From positions 1 through 13,652 of the forward strand of contig JAAAVE010000055.1 in NCBI GenBank assembly GCA_015679605.1: 13,652 nucleotides of DNA, written 5' to 3'. The stretch comes from Podila epigama. Lineage: Eukaryota; Mortierellomycota; Mortierellomycetes; Mortierellales; Mortierellaceae. Under the pieces are notes generated by a model, which was not told where the DNA came from, searched no databases, and was given only the letters and a program-made list of their open reading frames with translations. A program made the position numbers and the translations under genes. Below, in pieces: positions 1 to 8,493 of this stretch (position 1 is its first letter; each line of letters starts with the position of its first letter).

Positions 1-22
1 AAAAAAAAAAAAAAAAAAAAAA
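1..22. repeat. poly-A tract at the window edge
   Basis: The window opens with 22 consecutive A. It may be a genomic homopolymer or a contig-end artefact; the sequence alone cannot tell. Other long A/T runs occur throughout the non-coding parts of this window, so a natural homopolymer is plausible. Confidence 0.8.
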
Positions 23-301
23 CTATGCATTGCCCATGGACCAATGCACAGCAAAGCTAAACTTGTCAGCTTTCAAACGTTTCCCTTCCCTTTCTTCACT
101 TCGTTTCCTTTTCTTTTTTTTTTTTCTTCATCTTCTCATTTTCCTGTTCTTTTTTTCCAACTTGGTCCTACTTGTCTTCTTCCCGACGGAGCCTTTGCTC
201 AAACAAACAAACACACAACTTTTTGTACATATTCACGCTATAGACAGGTTCCTTCGACCCTCAAACTACTCAAAGCAAATATATATATAAAAAACGTCAA
301 A

Positions 302-2182
302 ATGGAATCTTCTAGTCCACCGGGAGAGATATCCAGTCTTCCTCCAGAAACCACTGACCCACCTGTTATAACTACCACAACCAGTGAACCAACGACAACG
401 ACGACGATGGACCCTACAACGACGACTACACCTGATATACCCACTACAGACCCCATCACGACAACAACAGTAGTAGCAACAACAACAACTATAGATACAA
501 CTCCCAGTTCAGACACGACTATCTTCCCAATCACCACAACCACTTTTGAACCATCCATCACGACACCAAAAGAAACTACTACTACTACAGCCGGAACGAC
601 AAGTACCAAGAAGAGTACCACTGCGACAACCCCTTACACGACCCGATACGTGACCACGGTCACGTTTGTTACTATCACCTCTCTCGTCCCCGAAACCACT
701 CGGATCTCTGGCACAGTCAAGACTGTCTATGTCAATCGAACTGTGGTTACCCGTCAACCGACTATTATCCCAGACCCAAACCAACCACCTCCACCGCTAC
801 CACCACCTCCAATAACGGATATTCATACAAATCCCTCTGCGTTACAGACTTGGCAAATAACTTTGATTGTGGTCGCTATCTTGGTCATTTGTCTTGTTAT
901 CGGGTCTATTGCCCTTATCTCTTGGCTTCAGAAACGAAGACGACGCAAACGCGATATTCCCTTTTCGAAACTGGATCTCCGTTCTGCAGGTATTCTTGAA
1001 CCATGGGAGAAGGATGTTATTGATGGCAATGACGCGTCAGCGAATCAATATTCAACCATGGGTTCACGAGTAGCTGCTGCTTGGAGGAAGAAAAAGAATA
1101 CAGCGGCGGCAGCGGGTGTTGGGGCACGGACCGCTGGATTGAATCCAAGTAGTCCGGGAGGTGGTGGTGGTATTGGTGGCAATGATATTGATGATGGCGA
1201 GGATGGCCTCCCTACCTCTGGTCGTGCTAATTCATTGCCACGTGTGGTAGCTTCAGGCATGGGAGGCTATGAACATGGGTCCTATCTTGACATGTACGGT
1301 TCAAATCAAGACCCACTGGCGCAAGCGCAATTACAACAGGATATGCCGCAATATGAGGACTTTGAGCACTATCGGGATTGGCCCGATAGGCGACGAAGCG
1401 AGGCCTGGAGTGGTAGTAGCGGTGGCGGTCAACAGTCATCACATTATTATGTAAATAGCAACGATGACGAGAATAGTGGTCTTGTTCATCCTCAGTATCT
1501 TGACCAGCTTACACCGACATCGGTAGCTCAACCTCGCTACGTTATTTCGGCACCGGCGCCAGCCTCAAGGACATCTCCAGTTTCAATCTCAAGACCTTCC
1601 TCGTCTGCACTTTCTCCGTTGCTCGAAGGACGTGCATCTGAATCCACAGACCGCACTGATATCCTTGTGCCAGTCTCAAGCACTCCGGGTCTTTCTCAAC
1701 AAACTGCTACAGGCAGCAACAGGATCAGTAGCAGTAGTGCTGGCGACCATTCTTTAATCCACAAAGACAGCCAGGATGATGATGCCATAGTCAAGACCAA
1801 AACCAGACGCGAAAGCAATGTACCTGAATCTTCTCCTCTCGATACCACAACTAGTTCAACTGTAGAGGTGCGTACGAGGGATTCTGTCGTTACCGCATCA
1901 GAGAACGATGTAGGTCAATCAAGTCAAGCAGGACCATCCTCATCGTCCTCATCATCATCTCCGCTGGTGACGCCCATACCGCCGAAACCACCGATTCCGC
2001 CACCAACATCCTCTTCCCCTTCCACCACCACCACCACCACCGTACGGATCGTTCCAGCTCAATTGGAGAAAAACGCAAAGTACGAACATTTCCGTCAAGG
2101 TCCACAAGCTCTACTCGAAGAATCTGATTCACCCAATCCACAAGATGTTGTGCTGCCGACCGATGGCGATTGCATAAAGTGA
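302..2182 (+). CDS. Thr-rich single-pass membrane protein, function unknown
   Basis: One uninterrupted frame gives 626 aa from the ATG at 302, which has A at -3 and G at +4. Residues 1-183 are dominated by Thr, Ser and Pro, with many runs of four or five Thr, one N-glycosylation sequon at N145, and a Pro-rich stretch just before the membrane. Residues 184-209 form one strongly hydrophobic helix, followed directly by a basic stop-transfer cluster (211-217). The long tail (218-626) is low complexity, with a Gly run, Ser runs and a Pro-rich PKPPIPPP segment that could bind SH3 or WW domains. The layout resembles fungal cell-surface mucin-like or Mid2/Wsc-type sensors, but I see no Wsc cysteine domain and recognise no family. 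No signal peptide follows the 302 start. The frame stays open upstream to an ATG at 44, whose leader is Phe/Ser/Leu-rich; whether it is translated is uncertain. Its 3' end faces APM3, 256 bp away. Confidence 0.8.
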   Translation: MESSSPPGEISSLPPETTDPPVITTTTSEPTTTTTMDPTTTTTPDIPTTDPITTTTVVATTTTIDTTPSSDTTIFPITTTTFEPSITTPKETTTTTAGTTSTKKSTTATTPYTTRYVTTVTFVTITSLVPETTRISGTVKTVYVNRTVVTRQPTIIPDPNQPPPPLPPPPITDIHTNPSALQTWQITLIVVAILVICLVIGSIALISWLQKRRRRKRDIPFSKLDLRSAGILEPWEKDVIDGNDASANQYSTMGSRVAAAWRKKKNTAAAAGVGARTAGLNPSSPGGGGGIGGNDIDDGEDGLPTSGRANSLPRVVASGMGGYEHGSYLDMYGSNQDPLAQAQLQQDMPQYEDFEHYRDWPDRRRSEAWSGSSGGGQQSSHYYVNSNDDENSGLVHPQYLDQLTPTSVAQPRYVISAPAPASRTSPVSISRPSSSALSPLLEGRASESTDRTDILVPVSSTPGLSQQTATGSNRISSSSAGDHSLIHKDSQDDDAIVKTKTRRESNVPESSPLDTTTSSTVEVRTRDSVVTASENDVGQSSQAGPSSSSSSSSPLVTPIPPKPPIPPPTSSSPSTTTTTTVRIVPAQLEKNAKYEHFRQGPQALLEESDSPNPQDVVLPTDGDCIK

Positions 2183-2438
2183 AGGCGACGAGGGAGGGTA
2201 ATAGCCAGGAGGTGAGAGAAAATGGAGGTAAAAAAAAAAAATACAGATGAATGGAAAACAGAATTTTGTTGTGAACGGGTTTTCTTTTTTTGACATATTA
2301 GGAGAGAGGGAACAGTATTAAAAAAAAGCCAAAACAAAACAAGAAAGAGAGTGGTGGAATGGCAGCATTTTTTATATAATATATGGCACAATGAGAGGTA
2401 GTTGACTGGGCTGAGAGGAGAATTGAAGAAGACAAGGC
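2183..2438. other. convergent 3' spacer between the membrane-protein gene and APM3
   Basis: This short spacer must hold both 3' untranslated regions. It contains A runs near 2230 and 2320 and an AT-rich patch around 2370-2385. No supported coding frame or RNA gene is seen. Confidence 0.6.
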
Positions 2439-4528
2439 TCATGCTCGAACTTGGTATCTTCCGGCTTTGGTCATTGTCCGGACTCCCTTGTACGGTTTGT
2501 AGCCTTCGTTGAACAATTTGAGGGCATCCACTTTCAACCCTGAGAGTGAGTGCGATTGGATTGTGAATTCCACACCAATGTTGTAGCCGACACCACTGAC
2601 TGTATCACTATTATCGGCAAGAAAGAAAAGATATTAGATGAGTGGTTAGAAAGAAAGAAGAAAGATGGTGAAAGGTTTAAATGAGAATAAGAATACGCGT
2701 TTGCATCGTTCACGTAAAAACTTGCCCTGTTGCATTCAATCCAAAGGACCCTGACAAGACCGGAGCGCGCTCTCGAGGAACAATCTTTCCAACTTGCCAC
2801 TGAAGCACTTTTGCTACGGGATCAAACATGTACTGCCCCGTGTTACAGTTTGCTGTCACGTTCGTTGTCGATTTGTTAAGAGGAAGGGTCAACACTACAT
2901 CCTCAACAGGCTTGCCATCTGTGTTGCGTAAGCTGACTGACAAGTCAAATTTGCCGCCTGTCGCCCCAACACTGATCGATGGCTTGACCTGAATTGGCAA
3001 GCTTTGTTGGCTAGGGAGGTTGACGCTGTTGTTCATGTTGTATATATGTTGATTTTTCGTATTCCGTGTTTGTCATGAATGCAACGTATGTCGTCCATAT
3101 CGTTTTCGCCATATTTGCAATAGTGAGTTGTCCGATATTGTAAGAAGAAAAATAAAAAATATGAATGAGTACAAAAGTAGCATGTAACGTGAAAGAGAAA
3201 GCAGAGTGAACGAGGAGCAAGGAAAATATGTACCGATAGCTCATAAGACGGAAATGTCCATCAGGAGGAACAAAGGAAAGAACTTTATCGGTCTCCCACT
3301 TGTTGAACCGCACAGATGGATGGAAGCTGCAGTCGTCTACGAGTCGAGGGTTCACAAAGTTCAACGTCAAGTCCGGCATGCCTATCACATGAGGGGATGT
3401 ATATATACAAATATACTCCATGTTAGCCAAACAGTCATTTCTCCGATCAAACGCTTTTGAGGCATAGGAAGTAGAAGGGAGGAGAACAAAAACACATACC
3501 CGAAAGTCTCGAGTTTGCTTGAATATTTCCATGGGCTTCACAAGAGACGGCCTTTCCAGTCGAGTCGACGATGGCATCGATTTCTTCAACAATGTCAAAA
3601 AAGATTTCGTTGCTAGCATATTTGACGCCTGCTTTCCGCCAGGGCAAGTTGGACATGCCGTGGGGCATCTTTCGGGTTGAGACACTGTTTGTTGCACCCA
3701 TGGTCGTGATCACTTTGCTGAGGACTGTTGGGGGCGGAACAATTTCCTTGAGCGCGTTTGGTTCGGTAGTGAGCGGGTATCCGTCATCCATCATCTCTTC
3801 CAAAAGTTGGTATACTGTCACAAAGTTTTCCTTGATGACTGTCTCGGATACCTGTCCAAAGTACTCTTGCATGATGTCTGCGATCCTGTGCAAAAACTCA
3901 AAGACCATCATTGGATCGACTAGGAGATGTTAAAAGTCAAGTGAGTCCTTTGTACAAAAAACACGTTCACACACGTTCAGTCTTGCAAAAGAAGGATATC
4001 ATGACGATCTGAGAAAAGAGACTGATTTTACCTTCACTAGAGACTGGGCTGAGATAGGTAAGTCCATCGCGGTAGATGTTGATGAGCATATATTTGGAGG
4101 ATGGGATGATGGGCAGAATATCCTCGCGTGTGATGTCGTCTCCTGCGGTGAGTGCTTTGGCCACTTGGTCGTTGAAAAAGTCGACCACTGTACGAGGAAT
4201 CAAGTCATGCCAATGCTTTTCGATGATGACCTTTCTTCAAGAGATGGCGGGAATGGAAGTAACAAGAAGAAGAAGAGAACGAATGAGAGTCAGTTGCATG
4301 TATTATAAGCTTTGGGGTGCATTAACAGAGGGGCGTTGTCGTTTTGATGCATGGTTGAATGCGTTGATTGAATGTATGGTTGGATACATGATATTTTTTT
4401 CTTCTCCTCAGCTTGCTATTGCATGTTAAAAAGGTGCCTGTTTTCCATGTTTACTAAGATGCTACTGGTATAGAGTGGATAGAGGTGACCTACCCTGTAG
4501 GCGAGAGGACGAATAGAGACTCAATCAT
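2439..4528 (-). CDS. APM3: AP-3 complex mu subunit (medium adaptin), six exons
   Basis: Exons on the minus strand are 4528-4494, 4234-4032, 3919-3500, 3381-3234, 3025-2714 and 2607-2439. All introns are GT-AG, and the joined frame is 428 aa plus stop, close to the roughly 418 aa of animal AP3M. Residues 1 to about 140 are the N-terminal longin-like part (starting MIESLFVLSPTGKVIIEKHW), including an EFLHRIADIMQEYFG segment. The mu homology domain runs from about residue 172 (LPWRKAGVKY) through the GMPDLTLNFVNPRL and PPDGHFRLMSYRV blocks to the C-terminus, ending in TKAGRYQVRA. In known systems AP-3 mu binds tyrosine-based sorting signals on cargo going from Golgi or endosome to the vacuole. 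A TATA-like element lies 79 nt upstream. The start is set by the small first exon, whose splice restores the conserved GKVIIEKHW. The AP-3 blocks favour AP-3 over AP-1 or AP-2 mu. Confidence 0.93.
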
Positions 4529-4606
4529 TCGGCGCGATGGAGAGCGTGTAGTTGGTTAGATGAGAGAGATTGAGTTAAAACGTAGTTGAAGAGCATGTGG
4601 TTCCTC

Positions 4607-4614
4607 CTTTTATA
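4607..4614 (-). promoter_or_regulatory. TATA-box-like element for APM3
   Basis: Read on the minus strand this is TATAAAAG, 79 nt upstream of the APM3 ATG at 4528. Sequence and distance fit a core promoter. The assignment is inferred and no transcription start is known. Confidence 0.45.
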
Positions 4615-5283
4615 CCCATGCAAAAATACAGGGTATTACCTGTTATTAAGGGGAGACGAGCAGAGAGACCAGTGGAGACTGAGGAATGGGATCGATCAAT
4701 CACACCGCACGCGCACACTGTTGCATTCACAGCACAAATGTACGTACACTGATATTGCTATGGTGATTCTGGTGACTCTGGCACTTCTTGGCACTCTGGT
4801 GACCCCACCCATCCATCATTCATCACCCATCATGTCTGCGTTGTATGTATTTTGTGTGTGGGTATGTGTGTGTACGTACTGCATGTGTCTGTGAAAACGG
4901 TATCTTTCTATCAATGTGTCGATCTCACTTTGGTGGCTATCAATCTGAGCTGAGCTAGGATGATTGTATGGTAGTATGCATGACATGGGGGTGTATGGCA
5001 TGGTCTGGTACGTTATGACATGGATACAGAACGATGGATGGATGATTGATTGTTCATGGGCACCATAGTTGCCATGAGTAACACAACACAAGACTATGAA
5101 CATGATGAACATGATGAATATGAAATACTGGAGGCTGTTTGTTGCTGTTTCCTGTTTCCTGTTTGCTGTTTGCTGTTTGGTGCAAAAAAAGGATGGTGCA
5201 TTTTTAATTTGCATTTGCCTCGGTCCGTTCCTTCTCTCTGCTCGGCCTGTCATCTCGTAGTATCTATGCATTGACGCACTTTT

Positions 5284-5392
5284 CCATATCCTCACCATCA
5301 TCACCATCATCACTATCGTCACCATCATCGTCACCATCATCATCATCACATCACCATCATCATCATCACCACCATCATCATCAACTTCATTC
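5284..5392. repeat. imperfect CAT/CAC trinucleotide repeat
   Basis: About 110 bp of interrupted (CAT)n and (CAC)n units. They translate as Ser or His runs in forward frames and Asp/Met/Val runs in reverse frames, so open frames crossing them are artefacts of composition. Confidence 0.85.
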
Positions 5393-5402
5393 TCAGCATC
5401 TC

Positions 5403-5412
5403 CATCTCTCCA

Positions 5413-5444
<32 letters not shown>

Positions 5445-5462
5445 TCTCTCTCTCTCTCCTCT
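5403..5462. repeat. (CT)n dinucleotide microsatellite
   Basis: A CT-rich block of about 60 bp, broken by occasional TT or CC. It lies about 340-390 bp upstream of the Ras ATG and could act as a GAGA/CT-type promoter element, or simply be a microsatellite. Confidence 0.85.
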
Positions 5463-5559
5463 CCTTCGTCCCCATCACTCGCCCCTTCTCCCTTTTTCCC
5501 ATCCTGTCTCCTTCGCTCGCCTCAACTCCCTCACTTGACTTGACTTGACTTCACTCTCC

Positions 5560-5577
5560 TTTTTTTTTTTTTTTTTT
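5560..5577. repeat. 18-base poly-T run
   Basis: A pure T run of 18 bases, followed by mixed CTTTT sequence. It sits inside the pyrimidine-rich leader or promoter of the Ras gene. Confidence 0.85.
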
Positions 5578-5795
5578 CTTTTCTTCTCTTTTCTTCTTTT
5601 TTTTCCCAGCCACACTTTCACTCACCACTCCCTCCCATCTTTATCCCCCCCAAATCTCATCATCTCGTCCATCTTTGCTCACATTCACATTCACACCCAC
5701 ACTTCACACTTTCACCCACATCCTTTCTTCATTCTCTCTCTCCTTCACTCCATCCCAACTCTCATCTACACACACACATCGCACTCTTATTCAAA

Positions 5796-8493
5796 ATGAT
5801 GCTCTACAAGTTGGTCGTTCTCGGAGTAGGTGTCATCTCTTTTGTCTACCTCTCCTTCATCCTATCCATCTATCCATCTATCCATCCAGTCATCCATCCA
5901 GTCATCCATTCATCCATCCAGTCTTTCATCCATCCATCCATCTATCCATCCAGTCATCCAGTCATCCAGTATCCATCTATCCATCTATCTATCTATCTAT
6001 CTAACATCAAAGCTAAGCAGAATACAGAACTAACTCTTTTCTTTCAACCATGTTTCTTCTATTTAGGATGGTGGTGTTGGCAAGGTAAAGAACACTTCTA
6101 CACCAACACACAAAAATGAAAGAAACCCGACTCAACAACCATATCGGATTCCATCTTTTGCTCTTTGGACCTGTCGGCATCTGAACCCATATTGAAAAAA
6201 TTGACAAGCTTGCTCTTGTCAACGCTAAAGCTCTCTCTCGCTCACAGGAAAAAAACGCATCCTTTGTATCCGACTTCCAACAACCCCTACAGTACTCTTC
6301 TTCGCTTCTACTTGTTTATCTCGACCTCTCTATACCCCCTTCCCTGTGACAAAATGGACAAGAATGTCGAAGCATGACTATTTGACTTGACAGATGAACA
6401 TTAGAGTGTCATTCTGTCAATCATTCAACTTAATCCAATCCAGTCCAATTAGCTCGACTAATAACAACAACAACAGCAACAAAAAAACTCACACGCACCA
6501 CCCCTAGAATTGTTACGATACTAACACTGACCTGACCTGACGAACTGACCTCGGCCTTTGCTCGTTGCATATTCTCTCTTTCCCTCTTGGCATCCTTTCT
6601 TTTCCCTACACTTCATCTTCCATTGTCGCTACCCCCCCCTTTTTTTTGTACTACACAAACACACAAAAATGTTACGCCTTACCGAATGGCATGTCCGGAA
6701 ATATCGCATCTAGACAGCACTGACTATCCAGGCAAGTAACCCTCATGTTTTGTTTTGTTTTTGTTCGTGTTGACATGTTTGTTCATATGAATGTGTGTGT
6801 GTGTCCAGGTGTGAGTGAGTGAGTGAGTGAGTGAATGAGAGCCTGTGCATACTTGTCTTCCGAGACTATCAGACACAACCTCGACTTTGACTTGACACCA
6901 CCCACCCGATGCATGACAATGTCCAAATATCGATTTGGCAAAAAACTCCTGGACTCACACACATACACACCCATGTTTTTTTTTATTATTTTTCTGCTCC
7001 CGCCCAATTTTGTTCTCCGTTATACATGTATATATAATGTTGCGTGTGTGTGTTTATCCACGGAATGGGAATGTGCATGGTTTTGCTGAGCAAACGGAAG
7101 ACGGAAACGGCCAGAATGCATTCGCTATGCGTCTTCCACCTTTTAGATTTTATTTTGACACAGTCATCCATTGGTACATTGACACATTGACACATTGACA
7201 CATGAGCAAACAGCTAACCTTTGTATCTATCTTGTTTATCTCCCGATTGCCTTTCATTTAATAGTTGTGCTTAAATCACTTTGTTGGTACGTGTTGACAC
7301 AAAAAGGAAATGATGGAAAAAATGGAAAAAAAGGAATAGTAGGAAAAAAGGAAATCGGCGTGCTCACGCTCATGTTCATGCTCATGTTCATGCTCATGTA
7401 TCGTTTTGGTTTCAACAAAGAGGAGGGAAAAGAGAGGGAGGGGGGGAAAATGAAGGAAGGGTACAATTAAGAAAGAAAGCACGAGCGTCTTTTTTATTTC
7501 CGGCTCTCTCTTTTTTTTTTTATATACCTTTGCTGTGGTGCTGTGTGTTCGTTGGCGCCCAACACTGTTGCGCCTGCCTAAAAAAAATCAGCTCATGTCT
7601 GGGGGGCTACATTTATTATCATTTTCATTTGGTGAATGCATCCCATCTCCCATGCATCAATGGCCCTGAAACTAACTTTGTGTGTATTTTTATTCATATC
7701 CATAACCTTGTTTTAATGTTCTCCCATGGTCCTTGTTCATACATGCTTTTCGCCTAACAGAGGTAAGGGTCCTTGTTGTGTTTGTCTTTACTCCATGAAA
7801 GGCTACAAAACAATCACAACAAAAAAGAGAAAGACCTCAAATGTTTACATTTTTTTTTAAATCCTTGAATAGACATATGACCCAACAATTGAAGATTCCT
7901 ATAGGAAGCAGGTTGTCATTGATGATCAAGCATGCGTCCTCGAAGTTCTTGATACTGCTGGTCAGGAAGAATATACAGCTTTGAGAGACCAATGGATTCG
8001 GTAAGAACACTTGTGTCTTTTTTTATTTTATTTTTTGTCTCTGTGTTCTCCTTGTCAATATCGCCCACTATAACCACAATGAAAAACTAACTCCTACTTT
8101 TCTATACGATCAATATATATTTATAAAAAAAAAAGTGACGGCGAGGGATTCTTGCTTGTGTATTCGATTGCTGCACGCTCGACCTTTGAGAGGATAAAAC
8201 GATTCCGGGACCAGATTACACGTGTCAAGGAGTCAGAAAACGTACCATTGATGTTGGTCGGAAACAAGTGTGACAAGCTGACAGAGCGTGAGGTTTCGCG
8301 AGATGAAGGTGGCCTCATGGCCAAGGCCCTCCGCTGCGAGTTCACAGAGACCTCTGCAAAGACCTGTGTCAACGTCGAACGTTCCTTCTACAACGTCGTC
8401 CGTATGATCCGTCAAGCCCGTGAGGGTACCGGCAATGCCCCACCCGGCGGTTACAAGCCTCCCAAGAAAAAGTCAAAATGCACAATCCTTTAA
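5796..8493 (+). CDS. ras: Ras-family small GTPase assembled from microexons
   Basis: Proposed exons are 5796-5825 (30 nt), 6067-6084 (18), 6714-6731 (18), 7265-7286 (22), 7761-7762 (2), 7873-8000 (128) and 8136-8493 (358). Joined they give 576 nt, or 191 aa plus stop. The P-loop is GDGGVGKT (10-17), switch I contains YDPTIEDSY (32-40), switch II contains DTAGQEEY (57-64), then NKCD (116-119) and ETSAK (144-148). Positions match H-Ras with no indel through NKCD. Gly12, Gly13 and Gln61 are present, so it should be a normal GTP-hydrolysing switch. LGDGGVGKT and [21 protein letters not shown] are typical of the fungal Ras2-type group. The tail is lysine-rich (183-187) and ends in the CAAX box CTIL, so prenylation at Cys188 is expected. 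Ras proteins relay signals at the plasma membrane to cAMP/PKA or MAPK pathways. Five introns are GT-AG and one is GC-AG. The shorter frame starting at 8152 is only the last exon. Confidence 0.93.
5862..6004. repeat. tetranucleotide repeat block in Ras intron 1
   Basis: About 140 bp of interrupted (ATCC)n, (ATCT)n and AGTC units, filling most of the 241-nt first intron (5826-6066). The block ends in a near-pure (ATCT)n run around 5984-6004. Length polymorphism here would change the distance between exon 1 and the 18-nt second exon. Confidence 0.85.
6067..6084 (+). other. 18-nt microexon 2 of Ras (P-loop)
   Basis: It is flanked by TTTAG on the left and GTAAAG on the right. Its six codons read D-G-G-V-G-K and are phase 0 on both sides. 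It supplies residues 11-16 of the nucleotide-binding P-loop. Skipping it would keep the frame but destroy the P-loop. Confidence 0.93.
6714..6731 (+). other. 18-nt microexon 3 of Ras
   Basis: It is flanked by CATCTAG on the left and GCAAGT on the right. The six codons read T-A-L-T-I-Q (residues 17-22) and are phase 0 on both sides. Thr17 is the P-loop Ser/Thr that coordinates Mg2+ in Ras proteins. The downstream boundary is a GC donor, with CAG immediately before it. Confidence 0.9.
6811..6834. repeat. (GTGA)n microsatellite in Ras intron 3
   Basis: About six tandem GTGA units, preceded by a short (GT)n stretch. Intronic, with no visible function. Confidence 0.9.
7176..7203. repeat. 8-bp tandem repeat in Ras intron 3
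   Basis: Three and a half perfect copies of ACATTGAC, about 60 nt before the 3' splice site of the GC-AG intron. Confidence 0.9.
7265..7286 (+). other. 22-nt microexon 4 of Ras
   Basis: It is flanked by TTTAATAG on the left and GTACGT on the right. It encodes L-C-L-N-H-F-V (residues 23-29) plus one leftover G that begins codon 30. The single leftover base makes the next junction phase 1. Confidence 0.92.
7361..7398. repeat. 6/12-bp tandem repeat in Ras intron 4
   Basis: Alternating GCTCAT and GTTCAT units form a short 12-bp-period array, about 75 nt after microexon 4. Intronic, no coding role. Confidence 0.85.
7761..7762 (+). other. candidate 2-nt microexon of Ras (codon 30)
   Basis: The dinucleotide AG sits between a pyrimidine-rich acceptor ending CGCCTAACAG and a strong donor GTAAGG. 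It joins the leftover G of exon 4 to make GAG (Glu30), after which exon 6 starts in phase 0 with ACA TAT GAC (T-Y-D). Glu or Asp at position 30 is the family norm (H-Ras has Asp30). Joining exon 4 directly to 7873 shifts the frame. The same mRNA would result if one intron (7287-7870) ended in AT instead of AG; that is less likely but not excluded by sequence alone. Confidence 0.75.

Larger units (their letters stand above)
4529..5795. promoter_or_regulatory. divergent intergenic region between APM3 and Ras
   Basis: This 1.27 kb spacer separates two divergently transcribed genes and must hold both promoters and leaders. The APM3 side is mixed sequence. The Ras side becomes pyrimidine-rich on the plus strand: CAT/CAC trinucleotides, a (CT)n block, an 18-T run, then C/T/A-rich sequence to the Ras ATG. 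Pyrimidine-rich tracts just upstream of the start are common in fungal promoters and leaders. No coding exon, tRNA or clear TATA box is seen for Ras. Confidence 0.6.
6732..7264 (+). other. GC-AG intron 3 of Ras
   Basis: This 533-nt intron starts GCAAGT directly after CAG, which matches the strong consensus of the rare GC-AG intron class, and ends TTTAATAG before codons L-C-L-N-H-F. The nearest GT, four bases downstream, would add codons and break the frame, so the GC donor is the only boundary that restores the Ras sequence. Confidence 0.88.

Noticed and set aside
281-292. TATATATAAAAA as a TATA box for the membrane-protein gene
   Set aside because: It lies only about 10-20 nt upstream of the 302 ATG, too close for a normal transcription start before that codon.
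3011-3697. 228-aa minus-strand frame containing PDLTLNFVNPRL
   Set aside because: It reads through three APM3 introns. The spliced model restores the AP-3 mu sequence without gaps.
4816-5543. Open frames on both strands with Asp/Met or Ser/His runs
   Set aside because: They are translations of the CAT/CAC and CT repeats and have no conserved protein features.
5862-6004. Possible CRISPR-like array
   Set aside because: Simple tetranucleotide repeats without unique spacers, inside a fungal intron.
7287-7872. Single intron joining exon 4 directly to 7873
   Set aside because: This leaves one extra base, shifting the frame. Using GTTGGT at 7283 as donor keeps the frame but deletes conserved Val29-Glu30.
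8152-8493. Short Ras gene starting at 8152
   Set aside because: This is only the last exon; the G1-G3 motifs are found in properly spliced upstream exons.
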